The notes: generated by a model not told the origin, from the sequence alone. A DNA stretch of 48,524 nt from a candidate division TM6 bacterium GW2011_GWF2_37_49 (GCA_945861145.1 CAMATL010000006.1:1-48524); one strand, 5' to 3'; numbered from the stretch's first letter, positions 23,026-31,736 are shown. Program-made: numbers and translations.

Positions 23026-24286
23026 TGTGTGCGTAAAATGCAAGAGCGCAGCCGCCAACAAAAAATGAGAGAAATGAAAATGAGATACCAAATTTAATGA
23101 TGTTGTTAAGGCAGATAGCCAGAACATAAGAGCATGTTCCAATCGCAAGAATTGGTACAATGACTGGAAGATGAAGGAGCCCTTTTCTTCCTGCTTGTAC
23201 TGCGGCAAAGCTAGACATTAAAAATGCCCCGAAAAGACCAAAAATAACCATTGTTTGCAATGGCACTTGATTAGATGAAATACCAATCATGGTAATGGAC
23301 GTGCATGCTTGTAAAAGAAGTGCTACCCATGGTGCACCAAAACGATTTAGCTTTGTGAGCGATGTGGCGCAAGGAAAGTGGCCGTTTTTTGCCAAGGCAT
23401 GTAAATTCCAGCAATTGCTGCCAATCATAAAAAATGCGCCGCCAGAAACAGCTGCAAAGACTAAGCCATTCATAATTTTTGCAATGATGATATATTGCCC
23501 GACAAATTGAGTCCCTAATGCAAGCATGGGAAATACTGTGTCGCCGAGAGGTGCTCCAAGAGCGCCAAACATCAGTAGTTGAAAGAGAACTACAGCAGTA
23601 CTTACAAAAGCAAATGCAATTAAAATAGTGCGGCGAATGTTTTGCACGGGATTTTCAATAAACCCACCAATTGCGCAAATAATTTCAAATCCTACAAGTG
23701 CATAAATACATGTCGGTAAAATTGTGCTTAGTGTTGCTAGTGAAAACTCTGCTGGCATGATGCTTAAATTTGCTTTATCAAATGTCATAAATCCGGCGAT
23801 AAAACCGAAGGTAAGAGGTGTGAATTTTAAAACAGAAAAAAGATATTGCATCTTACCACTAATTGAAATGCCTACGATATGAAACGAGGCAAAAAGAAAA
23901 AGTAACGATGCATCAAGAAGAAGCGGGTTAATGTCTTGAAGGAAGGGTATTTGGCTGCAAAAATATGTATTGACCATGTGTAGTAAAAAAGCTGCGGAAG
24001 TCGCTTTAGATAAAAAATAACCCCATCCGCTTAAAAAACCTGCAAAAGGGCTGAGGTATGTTTTGCTGTATGCATACAAACCGCCAGATACTGGCTGTAG
24101 TCGGGCAAGATCTGCGATGGTAAGAACTATGGGCAGTACGAGTAGGGCTGCAATAATATAGCCAAGTGGGCTTAATGCTGCGGCAACAAGTGCCAGCTGT
24201 TTAGGATTAAGAAAAAGACCGCCGCCAATCATCGTGTTAAGCACAAGTAAAATAGCGCCAATAAGGGGTATAGATTTTCTCGACAT
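23000..24286 (-). CDS. APC-family amino-acid permease
   Basis: The 428-residue product has about twelve membrane segments and the start of the amino-acid/polyamine/organocation family: GAILLVLNTMIGGGLFLNP, with the GGG loop of helix 1, then VSGGLYAYSKTYLSPFAGFLSGWGYFL and the helix 6 region IYALVGFEIICAIGGFIENP. Substrate cannot be read from sequence. It is similar in style to the permeases at 41556-44119 but stands alone, downstream of bioY on the minus strand. Its stop overlaps the end of gpmI by 26 bases. Confidence 0.85.
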   Translation of the reverse strand: MSRKSIPLIGAILLVLNTMIGGGLFLNPKQLALVAAALSPLGYIIAALLVLPIVLTIADLARLQPVSGGLYAYSKTYLSPFAGFLSGWGYFLSKATSAAFLLHMVNTYFCSQIPFLQDINPLLLDASLLFLFASFHIVGISISGKMQYLFSVLKFTPLTFGFIAGFMTFDKANLSIMPAEFSLATLSTILPTCIYALVGFEIICAIGGFIENPVQNIRRTILIAFAFVSTAVVLFQLLMFGALGAPLGDTVFPMLALGTQFVGQYIIIAKIMNGLVFAAVSGGAFFMIGSNCWNLHALAKNGHFPCATSLTKLNRFGAPWVALLLQACTSITMIGISSNQVPLQTMVIFGLFGAFLMSSFAAVQAGRKGLLHLPVIVPILAIGTCSYVLAICLNNIIKFGISFSFLSFFVGGCALAFYAHTTKKEARP

Positions 24287-24393
24287 AGATGTGCCTTCGC
24301 ATGACTAGGAGCATAATAATACAGTTTGTATAGAGTGCAGTTTAACACAAACGAGAGTGAGCGCAACCTGCGATGGTTGGGCTCTGAATAAAG

Positions 24394-24945
24394 CTATTTT
24401 CTCATACGAGTTGCAAGCACAAACAACGCAGGCTTAAGCAAGAAATCACCAATAATAAAAGGTACAAAGCCAAGATTAAAAGCTATTTTTAGAGGCATAA
24501 AAAAACTGAGATTTGTAACTCCACATGCAAAAACGGCCGCTGTTGCAAGCACATATAAGCCATATGCTTGCACGATGCTGTGGGCAAACGATCTAAGAGT
24601 GGCAATAATCAGAGCGCCAACTAAAAATCCCATGAGGTAGCCACATGTTGGTCCGAGTAAATAAGCAATTCCTCCAGAAAAACCAGCAAAAATAGGGGCG
24701 CCGCAAGCACCATAAAGCAGATACATTGCGTATCCTGCCACGCCACGCCGACCTAAGAACCAAGCAGCCAAGAAAACAGTATATGGCTGCAGGCTAAGTG
24801 GAACTGGTGAAAAGGGTAGCGGGATGGTGATTTGTGAGCCGATGAAAAAAAATAGTGGCAAAAGAACTAAATAGTCCAAGCGAAGATCATATATTTTTTT
24901 TGTAATTTTGTGCGAAAAACTGAGCAAGTGTTTAGTTAATGACAT
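24394..24945 (-). CDS. bioY: Biotin transporter BioY
   Basis: BioY is the substrate-binding membrane component of the ECF-type biotin importer. The 183-residue product carries the family signature in PLPFSPVPLSLQPYTVFLAAWFLG and GGIAYLLGPTCGYLMGFLVGA, and has about six hydrophobic segments. ATG 24945 has AGGAG five bases upstream; an in-frame ATG at 24969 lacks one. No bioM/bioN (energy-coupling ATPase and transmembrane partner) genes are adjacent, so it either works alone or uses components elsewhere. The gene implies dependence on biotin from outside. Confidence 0.88.
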   Translation of the reverse strand: MSLTKHLLSFSHKITKKIYDLRLDYLVLLPLFFFIGSQITIPLPFSPVPLSLQPYTVFLAAWFLGRRGVAGYAMYLLYGACGAPIFAGFSGGIAYLLGPTCGYLMGFLVGALIIATLRSFAHSIVQAYGLYVLATAAVFACGVTNLSFFMPLKIAFNLGFVPFIIGDFLLKPALFVLATRMRK

Positions 24946-25137
24946 GAGCTCTCCTATGAATTTAAACATATGGTTTTAGTGCAAAATCAAATCAAGTTTA
25001 AGGAATTTAAAAATAATAGAGTCCTTTTGCTTATTTAACCACCCTAATAATGCAATGAGTTTCTTGTGTTTTTCGCTCATAAATCAGTTTTAAAATAAAG
25101 AGCATGGCGATTTATAGCCGCATTCCGTTACCCTGAA

Positions 25138-25177
25138 GATGAAACGCGCATTTAAATGATGAAACGCGCATTTAAAT
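25138..25177. repeat. Tandem 20-bp direct repeat
   Basis: The word GATGAAACGCGCATTTAAAT occurs twice back to back with no change, about 85 bases upstream of the ankyrin gene start. Each unit ends in the palindrome ATTTAAAT. It may be a regulatory site or a slippage product. Confidence 0.8.
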
Positions 25178-25261
25178 AAGGCCTATGAATGGGTTAACAA
25201 CTACTCAGAAACTTTACTTTACACATCAATTACAGACGTTAAATAAAAAAGGTGGATTGGT

Positions 25262-25819
25262 ATGTGTATCTCAAAGTTATTAAAAGTTTTTTTAGTGAAT
25301 GGGTTGATTTTATCGTCTATGCAAGCTGCCGACAAAAAACAATTTAGCGATGCCGTCAATAATCAATCGTTGCTAAGCACTACGCCTTCTGAGGCGGCAC
25401 AGTCTGGTTCATTGAGAAGTATTATGGCTTTTTTATCGATTGGTGCAGATGTAAATACCAGAAATGACAGCGGTAAAACACTGCTTCATTTGGCTGCTGA
25501 GTACGGGCATAAACCCCTTGTTGAATACCTTTTGACTGTAGAAGGTATTGAGATTAATGCAGTTGCTGCTGAGGGTGATTTTGAGGGATATACCGCATTG
25601 CATTTTGCTGTCTTAAATAATGAGCTTGATATTGCCAGATTGCTCTGCAGGGCAAAGGCCAAGAGAGATATTAAAAATAGCAATGGGAGTACTGTGTATG
25701 ACTTGGCTAGGGAAAAAAGTTTTTTTTATATCTCTAGACTGCTAGAGGATTTTGGTGTTGGGGTACAATATTTCGAAGAAGCATTGATTATCAGTGCGTC
25801 ACATAAAGATTTATTGTGA
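25262..25819 (+). CDS. Secreted ankyrin-repeat protein
   Basis: The 185-residue product has an N-terminal signal peptide (LLKVFLVNGLILSSMQAAD) followed by ankyrin repeats: AAQSGSLRSIMAFLSIGADVN, then GKTLLHLAAEYGHKPLVEYLLTVEGIEIN, and GYTALHFAVLNNELDIARLLCRAKAKRDI, with a degenerate fourth unit. The T-x-L-H-x-A cores are clear. Ankyrin proteins with export signals are common in intracellular bacteria and often bind host proteins, so a host-interaction role is plausible but unproven. The start has a GGTGG motif upstream; a terminator follows at 25895. Confidence 0.85.
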   Translation: MCISKLLKVFLVNGLILSSMQAADKKQFSDAVNNQSLLSTTPSEAAQSGSLRSIMAFLSIGADVNTRNDSGKTLLHLAAEYGHKPLVEYLLTVEGIEINAVAAEGDFEGYTALHFAVLNNELDIARLLCRAKAKRDIKNSNGSTVYDLAREKSFFYISRLLEDFGVGVQYFEEALIISASHKDLL

Positions 25820-25894
25820 TGATATAAAAAGCATATCGGTACTTGATAGCGAAGAGTTTTTCTGAAAATTTACTACAATTGAGTTTAGTGAAAA

Positions 25895-25924
25895 GCCTCT
25901 GGCAAAACGTCGGGGGCTTTTTTA
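25895..25924 (+). terminator. Rho-independent terminator after the ankyrin gene
   Basis: A nine-pair stem with several G-T pairs (25895-25903 with 25909-25917) is followed by seven T (25918-25924). It lies 75 bases after the ankyrin stop codon. Confidence 0.7.
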
Positions 25925-26046
25925 ATAGTAAATTGACACCTAAAGCTCTGTAGACGGTTTGATCCTGGTATTTACAAAAACACAATCTGTTCGTATTCTT
26001 GTGCTTCGTAATAAATAAAGCGTTTGGCCTATGCTAAGGAGTTTTT

Positions 26047-28035
26047 ATGGACGTTTTGTGTTTTTCCACAATTTTTGCCGGCGTTGCCCTTGCAGGGCTA
26101 GCGTTGACGGCGCTTATTTTTGCTAAGGTGGTTAGTTTTAAAAATACTGACCCTCGCTCAGCACACATCGCTCAATTGATTCGCGATGGAGCAATGACCT
26201 TTTTGTACAAAGAGTACATGATTCTTTCTGGTGTGATAATTGCAGCATTCATAACCATAGCATGCGTTATGAACCTTGCTGGTGCAGCTGCCTATGTAAT
26301 GGGCGCCGTGTCATCAATGTTTGCAGGATTTGTTGGCATGAAGGCGGCAACTCGCGCTAATGAAGCAACAACCATTGCAGCAAAAAACAGCGGCGAACGT
26401 GCTGCGTTTTTGACAGCATTGCTTGGTGGCTCGGTTATGGGCTTTGTAGTTGCAAGCTTGGGGCTACTTGGTCTTGGTATTTTATTCTTCTTGTATGCGC
26501 AAGCAGAACCGCTTGAATTTGTTAAAATTTTAACCTGCTTTGGTCTTGGTGCAAGCTCGATTGCATTGTTTGCCCGTGTTGGTGGCGGTATTTTTACCAA
26601 GGCTGCTGACGTTGGTGCTGATTTAGTTGGCAAAATTGAAATGGGCATCCCTGAAGATGATCCACGCAACCCTGCAGTTATTGCTGACAACGTTGGTGAC
26701 TGTGTAGGCGATACAGCTGGTATGGGTGCCGATATTTTTGAATCATATGTTGGTTCAGTAGTTGGCGCAATTGCTCTTGCCGTGATTGATTATGCAGGCA
26801 GACTTGATTATATTTCCCTGCCAATCATGCTTTGTGCTATCGGTTTAGTAGCGTCATGCATTGGCTTGCTTTCATCATTCGTATTTCGTCTAAAAAGCTC
26901 TTTGATTTTGCACATGGCAACTTATGTTGCAATTACGGCTTTCATCGGCGGATCATATGGCTACCTCGCATACATGAATATGGACATGGCATTGTTTGGT
27001 TCAATTGCATTGGGTGCAGCTTCAGGTATTGTGATTGGTGTTGTAACCGATTATTACACGAGTGGTAAGCCTATCCGTCAATTGGCTGAAACATCAAAAT
27101 CTGGCGCAGGTACTAATCTTATTTTCGGTCTCTCAATTGGCTTTGAATCAGTAGTGATTCCAATCTGCGCAATTGCCATTATTATCTTTATTACTCATGC
27201 ATACTTTGGCGGCCTCTATGGTGTATCGCTTGCTGCGGTATCGATGTTGGCTACCGTTGGTATCACCATGACGGTTGATGCGTACGGCCCAATCGCCGAC
27301 AATGCTGGCGGAATCTCCGAAATGTCTGGCTTTGGTCCAGACGTTCGCAAGATTACCGACCATCTTGATTCACTTGGCAACATGACTGCAGCGCTTGGTA
27401 AAGGCTTTGCAATTGGTTCAGCGGTATTTGCATCATTGGCTATCTTTGCCGCTTACTGCCAATATGCACGCATTGCGGTGTTGGATCTTAAGGATCCGTT
27501 GGTTATTACCGGCTTATTTATTGGCGCAACTTTGCCTTACCTGCTTTCAGCTATGACCATGCGTTCAGTTGGTCGTGCAGCATGGAAGATGGTTATGGAA
27601 GTTCGTCGCCAGTTCAAAGAAATCCCTGGCTTGATGGAAGGCAAAGCTGAGCCTGATTACAGTCGCTGCATCAGCATCTCCACACAAGCAGCACTTACTG
27701 AAATGATCCTTCCTGGCTTGATGACCATTGGTGCTCCGATTTTAATCCTATTTGCTTTCGGTGTGCATGGTAAAATGGCTCTTGGTGGTTTCTTGGCTGG
27801 TGCGACAGTATCTGGCGCATTGCTTGCGCTTACCATGGCAAATGCTGGTGGTGCGTGGGATAACGCGAAGAAGTATATTGAAGCGGGTAACTTTGGTGGT
27901 AAAGGCTCCGACGCGCACAAAGCTGCGGTTGTTGGCGATACCCTAGGCGATCCATTCAAGGATACATCTGGTCCATCCCTCAACATCTTGATCAAGCTTA
28001 TGTCTATGATCTCGCTCTTGTTGGCGACACTCTAG
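26047..28035 (+). CDS. hppA: Membrane-bound pyrophosphatase (ion-pumping)
   Basis: Hydrolyses pyrophosphate and uses the energy to pump ions (H+ and/or Na+) across the membrane. The 662-residue product has the hallmark sequences [44 protein letters not shown], and the C-terminal [21 protein letters not shown], with about 16 membrane helices. The motif [16 protein letters not shown] has Ala where K+-independent enzymes carry Lys, which suggests a K+-stimulated enzyme; whether H+ or Na+ is pumped cannot be told. AGGAG lies six bases before the ATG. A second, cut-down copy of its 3' end sits at 31749-31907. Confidence 0.95.
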   Translation: MDVLCFSTIFAGVALAGLALTALIFAKVVSFKNTDPRSAHIAQLIRDGAMTFLYKEYMILSGVIIAAFITIACVMNLAGAAAYVMGAVSSMFAGFVGMKAATRANEATTIAAKNSGERAAFLTALLGGSVMGFVVASLGLLGLGILFFLYAQAEPLEFVKILTCFGLGASSIALFARVGGGIFTKAADVGADLVGKIEMGIPEDDPRNPAVIADNVGDCVGDTAGMGADIFESYVGSVVGAIALAVIDYAGRLDYISLPIMLCAIGLVASCIGLLSSFVFRLKSSLILHMATYVAITAFIGGSYGYLAYMNMDMALFGSIALGAASGIVIGVVTDYYTSGKPIRQLAETSKSGAGTNLIFGLSIGFESVVIPICAIAIIIFITHAYFGGLYGVSLAAVSMLATVGITMTVDAYGPIADNAGGISEMSGFGPDVRKITDHLDSLGNMTAALGKGFAIGSAVFASLAIFAAYCQYARIAVLDLKDPLVITGLFIGATLPYLLSAMTMRSVGRAAWKMVMEVRRQFKEIPGLMEGKAEPDYSRCISISTQAALTEMILPGLMTIGAPILILFAFGVHGKMALGGFLAGATVSGALLALTMANAGGAWDNAKKYIEAGNFGGKGSDAHKAAVVGDTLGDPFKDTSGPSLNILIKLMSMISLLLATL

Positions 28036-28043
28036 ACCTATTA

Positions 28044-28102
28044 ATTTTCAAAAGCAGAAGAGGCCGGGAACAAAATTCCCGGCCTCTTCTGCTTTTGAAA
28101 AT
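28044..28102 (+). terminator. hppA terminator, 27-bp perfect inverted repeat
   Basis: The arms 28044-28070 and 28076-28102 pair perfectly over 27 bases around a five-base loop. The outer part (TTTTCAAAAGCAGAAGAGG) recurs in two more hairpins near 31.05 and 31.9 kb. No long T-run follows, but AT-rich ends help. Confidence 0.8.
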
Positions 28103-28165
28103 CGGGTAGGAGGAGTTTTCACAAATTAAAACTGAGAGTTCTAAAGAAAATATGGACTAAAAGTC

Positions 28166-28376
28166 CTGTCATTCCGGGGTTATCCTGCAGGGATAGTTTA
28201 TCCTGAGCCTCGAGTTTAACGAGAGGTCGAAGGGGGGGCCCGGAATCCAGCGAGAATATTGATTGAATTGCGCCCCATGGAAATTTTATAAAAACCAAAT
28301 ATTTTTTGAATTGGCAGCGAATAAAGAATTTGATATTAAGAATGGATCCCGGGGCCCCAAAACCCCGGGATGACAG
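28166..28376. repeat. Repeat element with inverted ends (MITE-like)
   Basis: CTGTCATTCCGGGGTT (28166-28181) and AACCCCGGGATGACAG (28361-28376) are inverted copies with one mismatch, about 210 bases apart outside to outside. The left half carries a palindromic unit (about 28186-28222, TCCTGAGC...GGTCGAAGG) related to the batC/mutL repeat family. The right end contains a GC-rich hairpin (CCCCGGG around CCCAAAAC). The middle is AT-rich and has no gene. It fills most of the 415 bases between hppA's terminator and the APH-like gene. Confidence 0.65.
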
Positions 28377-28432
28377 AACCGTTGATTCAGTAGTCTTTAT
28401 CGGGAATGGATTACTAAGCTGATTCTGAAAAC

Positions 28433-28478
28433 TCAACAGAGCCTAGTTTAGTGCTAGAGGTTTTTTTGACTCTGTTGA
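28433..28478 (+). promoter_or_regulatory. Short inverted repeat upstream of the APH-like kinase gene
   Basis: TCAACAGAG (28433-28441) is mirrored by CTCTGTTGA (28470-28478). The first half belongs to a 15-base word that recurs inverted at 19767-19781. TTGACT at 28467 could be a -35 box with AACAAT 18 bases on. Function is not clear. Confidence 0.3.
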
Positions 28479-28517
28479 ATGACGAGTTGAACAATAATGT
28501 ACCTGAGGTTAAAAAAG

Positions 28518-29411
28518 ATGGATCAATTTACTAAAAATATCATTCTGGCCGGCGGTAATGATGGAGAAAATTGGCTTAATTCATTGCCTAGTCTAGTTTC
28601 GTTTTTTACAGAAAAGTGGCAGCTTGCTGCGCTTTCTCCTGTCAAAAATCTTTCATATAATTTTATCCTGAAGGGTTATCGAAAAAAGGATAACTTTAAA
28701 ATTGTTCTCAAGCTTGGCTTTTTTAAAGATGCCATCAAACAAGAAGCTTCTGCATTAAATGCTTATAACGGCAACGGATGCGCAAAGTTATTAGCGTTTG
28801 ATGAAAGTAGCGGGGCTTTATTACTAGAACAAGTAAGTCCTGGGGTTTCATTGAAAACATTATTTCCAGCCCACGATGAAGCTGCGGTTGTGCATGCTGT
28901 TCGAGTTATGCAACAATTACACACGCAGCCAGTAATTGATCGAACCTTATTTCCTACCATCGAACATTGGTTGAACTCACTGAATTGTATAGAAAAAAAT
29001 ATTTTACCAAAAAATCATTTGGAACGAGCTCAAAGGCTCTCTTCTGATTTACTACGGTCACAAGGTCCGTCTGTGTTATTGCATGGTGATCTTCATCACG
29101 ACAATATACTACTATCAAATACCAGGAGCAGTTGGCTTGTTATTGATCCCAAGGGTGTGATCGGTGAGCCTGCATATGAGGTTGGTGCATTTATACGTAA
29201 TCCAATGTCGGACTTGTTAGAATTGCCAGATCCTTCAAAGATTATTGCTAAGCGATTAACACTTTTTGCGGATCTTTTAAAAATAGATAAACAGCGATTG
29301 AAGGACTGGAGTTATGTACAAGCAATTCTTGCCGCTTGTTGGGCGGCTGAAGATGGCGGTGCATGGCAACAGTGGATCCGCTGTGCGGAGTTAATCGACA
29401 AAGCAACTTAA
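28518..29411 (+). CDS. APH(6)-like small-molecule kinase
   Basis: The 297-residue product looks like the aminoglycoside/hydroxyurea kinase family (the StrB, APH(6) group). It has an ATP-binding N-lobe (FKIVLKLGFFKDAIKQEASALNAYNG), the catalytic loop VLLHGDLHHDNILL with His189-Asp191, and WLVIDPKGVIGEPAYEVGAFIRNP with the metal-binding aspartate. ATG 28518 follows GAGG; an ATG at 28497 would add seven residues without a site. True substrate is unknown; family members act on streptomycin, hydroxyurea or sugars and amino-acid-like molecules. It lies in a repeat-rich module flanked by hppA-derived DNA, which suggests acquisition or rearrangement. Confidence 0.8.
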   Translation: MDQFTKNIILAGGNDGENWLNSLPSLVSFFTEKWQLAALSPVKNLSYNFILKGYRKKDNFKIVLKLGFFKDAIKQEASALNAYNGNGCAKLLAFDESSGALLLEQVSPGVSLKTLFPAHDEAAVVHAVRVMQQLHTQPVIDRTLFPTIEHWLNSLNCIEKNILPKNHLERAQRLSSDLLRSQGPSVLLHGDLHHDNILLSNTRSSWLVIDPKGVIGEPAYEVGAFIRNPMSDLLELPDPSKIIAKRLTLFADLLKIDKQRLKDWSYVQAILAACWAAEDGGAWQQWIRCAELIDKAT

Positions 29412-29487
29412 GATAAATAACGCGAGTTCGATGGAAAGAATAGAATAAATAGTTGGCATTCTAATTTATAGATCGACCTTCTCGTGG

Positions 29488-29633
29488 GTCGTCCCGGACT
29501 CCGATCCGGGATCCAGGCTCAATATAAAAATTCAATTTTTTGAATTAAGAAATTTTAATTTTGCCAAAACCATTAATCAGAGAGTGTTTTAAGGAATTAC
29601 AAAGCCTGGATCCCGGATCAAGTCCGGGACGAC
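29488..29633. repeat. Repeat element with 31/32-bp inverted arms (MITE-like)
   Basis: The arms at 29488-29519 and 29603-29633 are inverted copies differing only by about one gap and one base (GTCGTCCCGGACT...GGATCCAGGCT). The AT-rich core of about 80 bases encodes nothing. The right arm has the same layout as the mutL insertion at 33751-33778: CTGGATCC, a small stem around CAAG, then GAYGAC. It fills half of the 316-base gap between the APH-like gene and the hydrolase gene. Confidence 0.75.
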
Positions 29634-29727
29634 GTAGGCAGGTATATATTTTTTATAAAACACACTACAAATCAAGCTTTTTTGAAATTAAAATCCATCG
29701 AACTCACGTTAAAGAATTGAATTTGCG

Positions 29728-30939
29728 TTACTTGGGAATTGTAAGTTGTTGTCCTTCGATGCCTGCTAGCAGAGCAGATCTTTTTCCTTTGAGATACTGA
29801 TCAAAGAATTGCAGTGTATAGTTATTTGTGAGTAGGCTGAACGGTGTTGTCTCGCGCAACGTGCAAAGCTTGAGCAGTAAGGAGCTTTTACTGATAACAG
29901 GATCATCAGAGAATGTATTATGCTGAGCGCCTTGCAAGGTGATGCAAAATTTATCACCGATAAGCGCATCAAAAAGCAATTTCATGCCTGTTTCATAATG
30001 CAGCTGGCTATCTTTAAGTTCATCTAATGAATTGTAACCACGCTTTGCAAGAGCTTCGGGGGTTGATTTTTCAGAAGCTTTCTCAGCAAGTAAGAGCATA
30101 AAAGGTGTGTTAAATGGGGCGAGAAAATTAGGGCCGTTTAAGCCGCCATCCATATTTATGCCGGCTTTGAACCGTCTATCAAGCCGACATGATTGTGTAG
30201 CAGTTGAGCCTCCAAATGAGTGGCCTATAATGCCGATCTTATTCAAATCTATTGCAGCTAAAATTGTGGTTGTTGCTTCTAATTGCATTTTTTCAAGCTC
30301 ATCGAGTAAAAAACGAACATCGCCGGTCCATAATTCTTGTTCAAATTCGCGTATTGCTTTTTTTAGGGGGTAACGCTGACCTTCTAAATTAATTGAGTGC
30401 TTGAGTATGGCGCCATCTGACAGAGTGATATCTTCTGATGCGTAGGCGTGAGTGATTGCGGCGACTATGTAACCGTGTGATGCTAGGTGTTCAATAAGAT
30501 TGGAGTAGCTATTCGGTGAACCGGTTAAGCCGTGACTAAAAATAATAAGTGGAAGCTTTTGTTTATGTAGAGCTTGTGGAGCTTCTTTATAGCTATGAGT
30601 TTTGAGGTCTTGTAGGGGTTTTAAAAGTATCTTAGGTATATGAAATTGCGTGTTGATGTACGTTGTAATTTTTTCAATGACAAGCGGTGAATAGGGAATG
30701 CGTTGCTGATCCTTCGGTGGCATTGCAGGATAGTACAAACTTACGGGTACGATGCGATGTTCGTGTTGAGCTTGCTCGTGCGGTTCTCGTCTATTTAGGT
30801 CCGTCCAGAAAAAATCTGAGCGTCCGACGGCATAGGGCCCGGTTGGTGCTGGTAGCGTTGCTGGTTGTATGAACAAAAAATAGCCGCCAAGAATAAATAA
30901 AAATATGACTGGCGAGATCAATAACCATTTCTTTGTCAT
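29728..30939 (-). CDS. Membrane-anchored alpha/beta hydrolase (PAF-acetylhydrolase-like)
   Basis: The 403-residue product has an N-terminal anchor or signal (WLLISPVIFLFILGGYFLFIQP) and an alpha/beta-hydrolase domain of the platelet-activating-factor acetylhydrolase type: VPVSLYYPA, LIIFSHGLTGSPNSYSNLIEHLASHGYIVAAI (oxyanion side) and the nucleophile elbow IGIIGHSFGGSTATQSC with Ser241. A likely acid is in INMDGGLNGPNF and the histidine in GAQHNTFSDDPV. Such enzymes cleave short acyl esters of phospholipids. AAGGAAA precedes the ATG. It faces the APH-like gene tail to tail in the same module. The substrate is unknown. Confidence 0.82.
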   Translation of the reverse strand: MTKKWLLISPVIFLFILGGYFLFIQPATLPAPTGPYAVGRSDFFWTDLNRREPHEQAQHEHRIVPVSLYYPAMPPKDQQRIPYSPLVIEKITTYINTQFHIPKILLKPLQDLKTHSYKEAPQALHKQKLPLIIFSHGLTGSPNSYSNLIEHLASHGYIVAAITHAYASEDITLSDGAILKHSINLEGQRYPLKKAIREFEQELWTGDVRFLLDELEKMQLEATTTILAAIDLNKIGIIGHSFGGSTATQSCRLDRRFKAGINMDGGLNGPNFLAPFNTPFMLLLAEKASEKSTPEALAKRGYNSLDELKDSQLHYETGMKLLFDALIGDKFCITLQGAQHNTFSDDPVISKSSLLLKLCTLRETTPFSLLTNNYTLQFFDQYLKGKRSALLAGIEGQQLTIPK

Positions 30940-31045
30940 GAAATTTCCTTAAACTTCCCATTGAATCGTTATTACCATAAAGTAACATTACCAATAATTT
31001 CTCGAATTTGGCTACATGAAAGGTGGGTTCAATATTGAATTCGCG

Positions 31046-31105
31046 TTTTCAAAAAGCAGAAGAGGCCAGGAGTTTTATTCCTAACTTCTTCTTCTTTTGA
31101 AAAAA
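31046..31105. repeat. Decayed copy of the hppA terminator hairpin
   Basis: TTTTCAAAAAGCAGAAGAGGCC at the left matches the left arm of the hppA terminator except for one extra A. The right side (TTCCTAACTTCTTCTTCTTTTG) is an eroded version of the other arm. It lies between the hydrolase start and the antitoxin start, where no hppA-derived reading frame is seen. Confidence 0.65.
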
Positions 31106-31187
31106 GATCATAGGATTGAGAAAAAGTGATAGGCTAAATCCCAATGCAATTTCTTTGTCATTAATTGCCGCAAGCGAGGAGTATTTA

Positions 31188-31433
31188 ATGAAAGATATCA
31201 TTCAAAAATTAGTTCCGGAAATATCGCCTCAGATAATCTCGGGGAAAAAAGGAAGCAAGCTTGGCATCTTTATAGAGATGAAAGATTATGAGCTGCTTCT
31301 TGAGCGCTTGGAGGAATTTACTCTAGGTGCGTTGGCAACTGCTGTAAAAAAATCAAAATCTCCTACAAAATCTTTAGAGCAAATTGAAAAAGAGCTGCAA
31401 ATAAAGCAAAAAAAGACTCTTAAAAAACGATAA
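31188..31433 (+). CDS. Putative antitoxin of a RelBE-type pair
   Basis: The 81-residue product starts MKDIIQKLVPEISPQIISGK, continues with the pattern KLGIFIEMKDYELLLERLEEF, and ends in a lysine-rich tail (SKSPTKSLEQIEKELQIKQKKTLKKR). The central part resembles the dimerising part of Phd/RelB-like antitoxins (an E-[MI]-x-[ED]-[YF]-E-x-L-L pattern). ATG 31188 has AGGAG six bases upstream; the longer frame to 31116 has no such site. The next gene, six bases on, is a RelE/ParE-type toxin, which is the main reason for the call. Confidence 0.72.
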   Translation: MKDIIQKLVPEISPQIISGKKGSKLGIFIEMKDYELLLERLEEFTLGALATAVKKSKSPTKSLEQIEKELQIKQKKTLKKR

Positions 31434-31439
31434 GCTTTT

Positions 31440-31736
31440 ATGAATGCAAATAGTTTAGCGGGTTATAGTATTCATTTTTCTAAGCAAGCTGAAAAACAGT
31501 TGAGTAAATTGCCAACGTTGATTCAGCACGCGATCATAAAAACTCTTTATCAACTGGTAGAAGATCATTCCAGCAGCTTGGATATAAAAAAACTATCGGG
31601 ATATAGTAAACTTTATCGAATTAGAGTGGGAGAATATCGAGTTGTCTATGAGCCTCTTCATAAAAAAGTAGTTGTGTATGTTCTTTATATGGGGCATAGA
31701 AAAAGTATTTACGATGAGCTTAAGCGACTAATGTGA
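31440..31736 (+). CDS. RelE/ParE-family toxin
   Basis: The 98-residue product has the RelE fold pattern: [31 protein letters not shown], then [23 protein letters not shown], with the Arg-rich strand ([13 protein letters not shown]) typical of the mRNA interferases, and the ending [16 protein letters not shown]. RelE toxins cut mRNA on the ribosome; ParE relatives poison gyrase. The His-Arg-Lys near the end favours the RelE type. It follows the antitoxin gene by six bases with no separate Shine-Dalgarno, so it is translationally coupled. The pair could stabilise the surrounding module. Confidence 0.85.
   Translation: MNANSLAGYSIHFSKQAEKQLSKLPTLIQHAIIKTLYQLVEDHSSSLDIKKLSGYSKLYRIRVGEYRVVYEPLHKKVVVYVLYMGHRKSIYDELKRLM

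Noticed and set aside
25957-25968. GTTTGATCCTGG, which resembles the start of 16S rRNA
   Set aside because: Only these 12 bases match; the following sequence has no rRNA likeness and leads into hppA.
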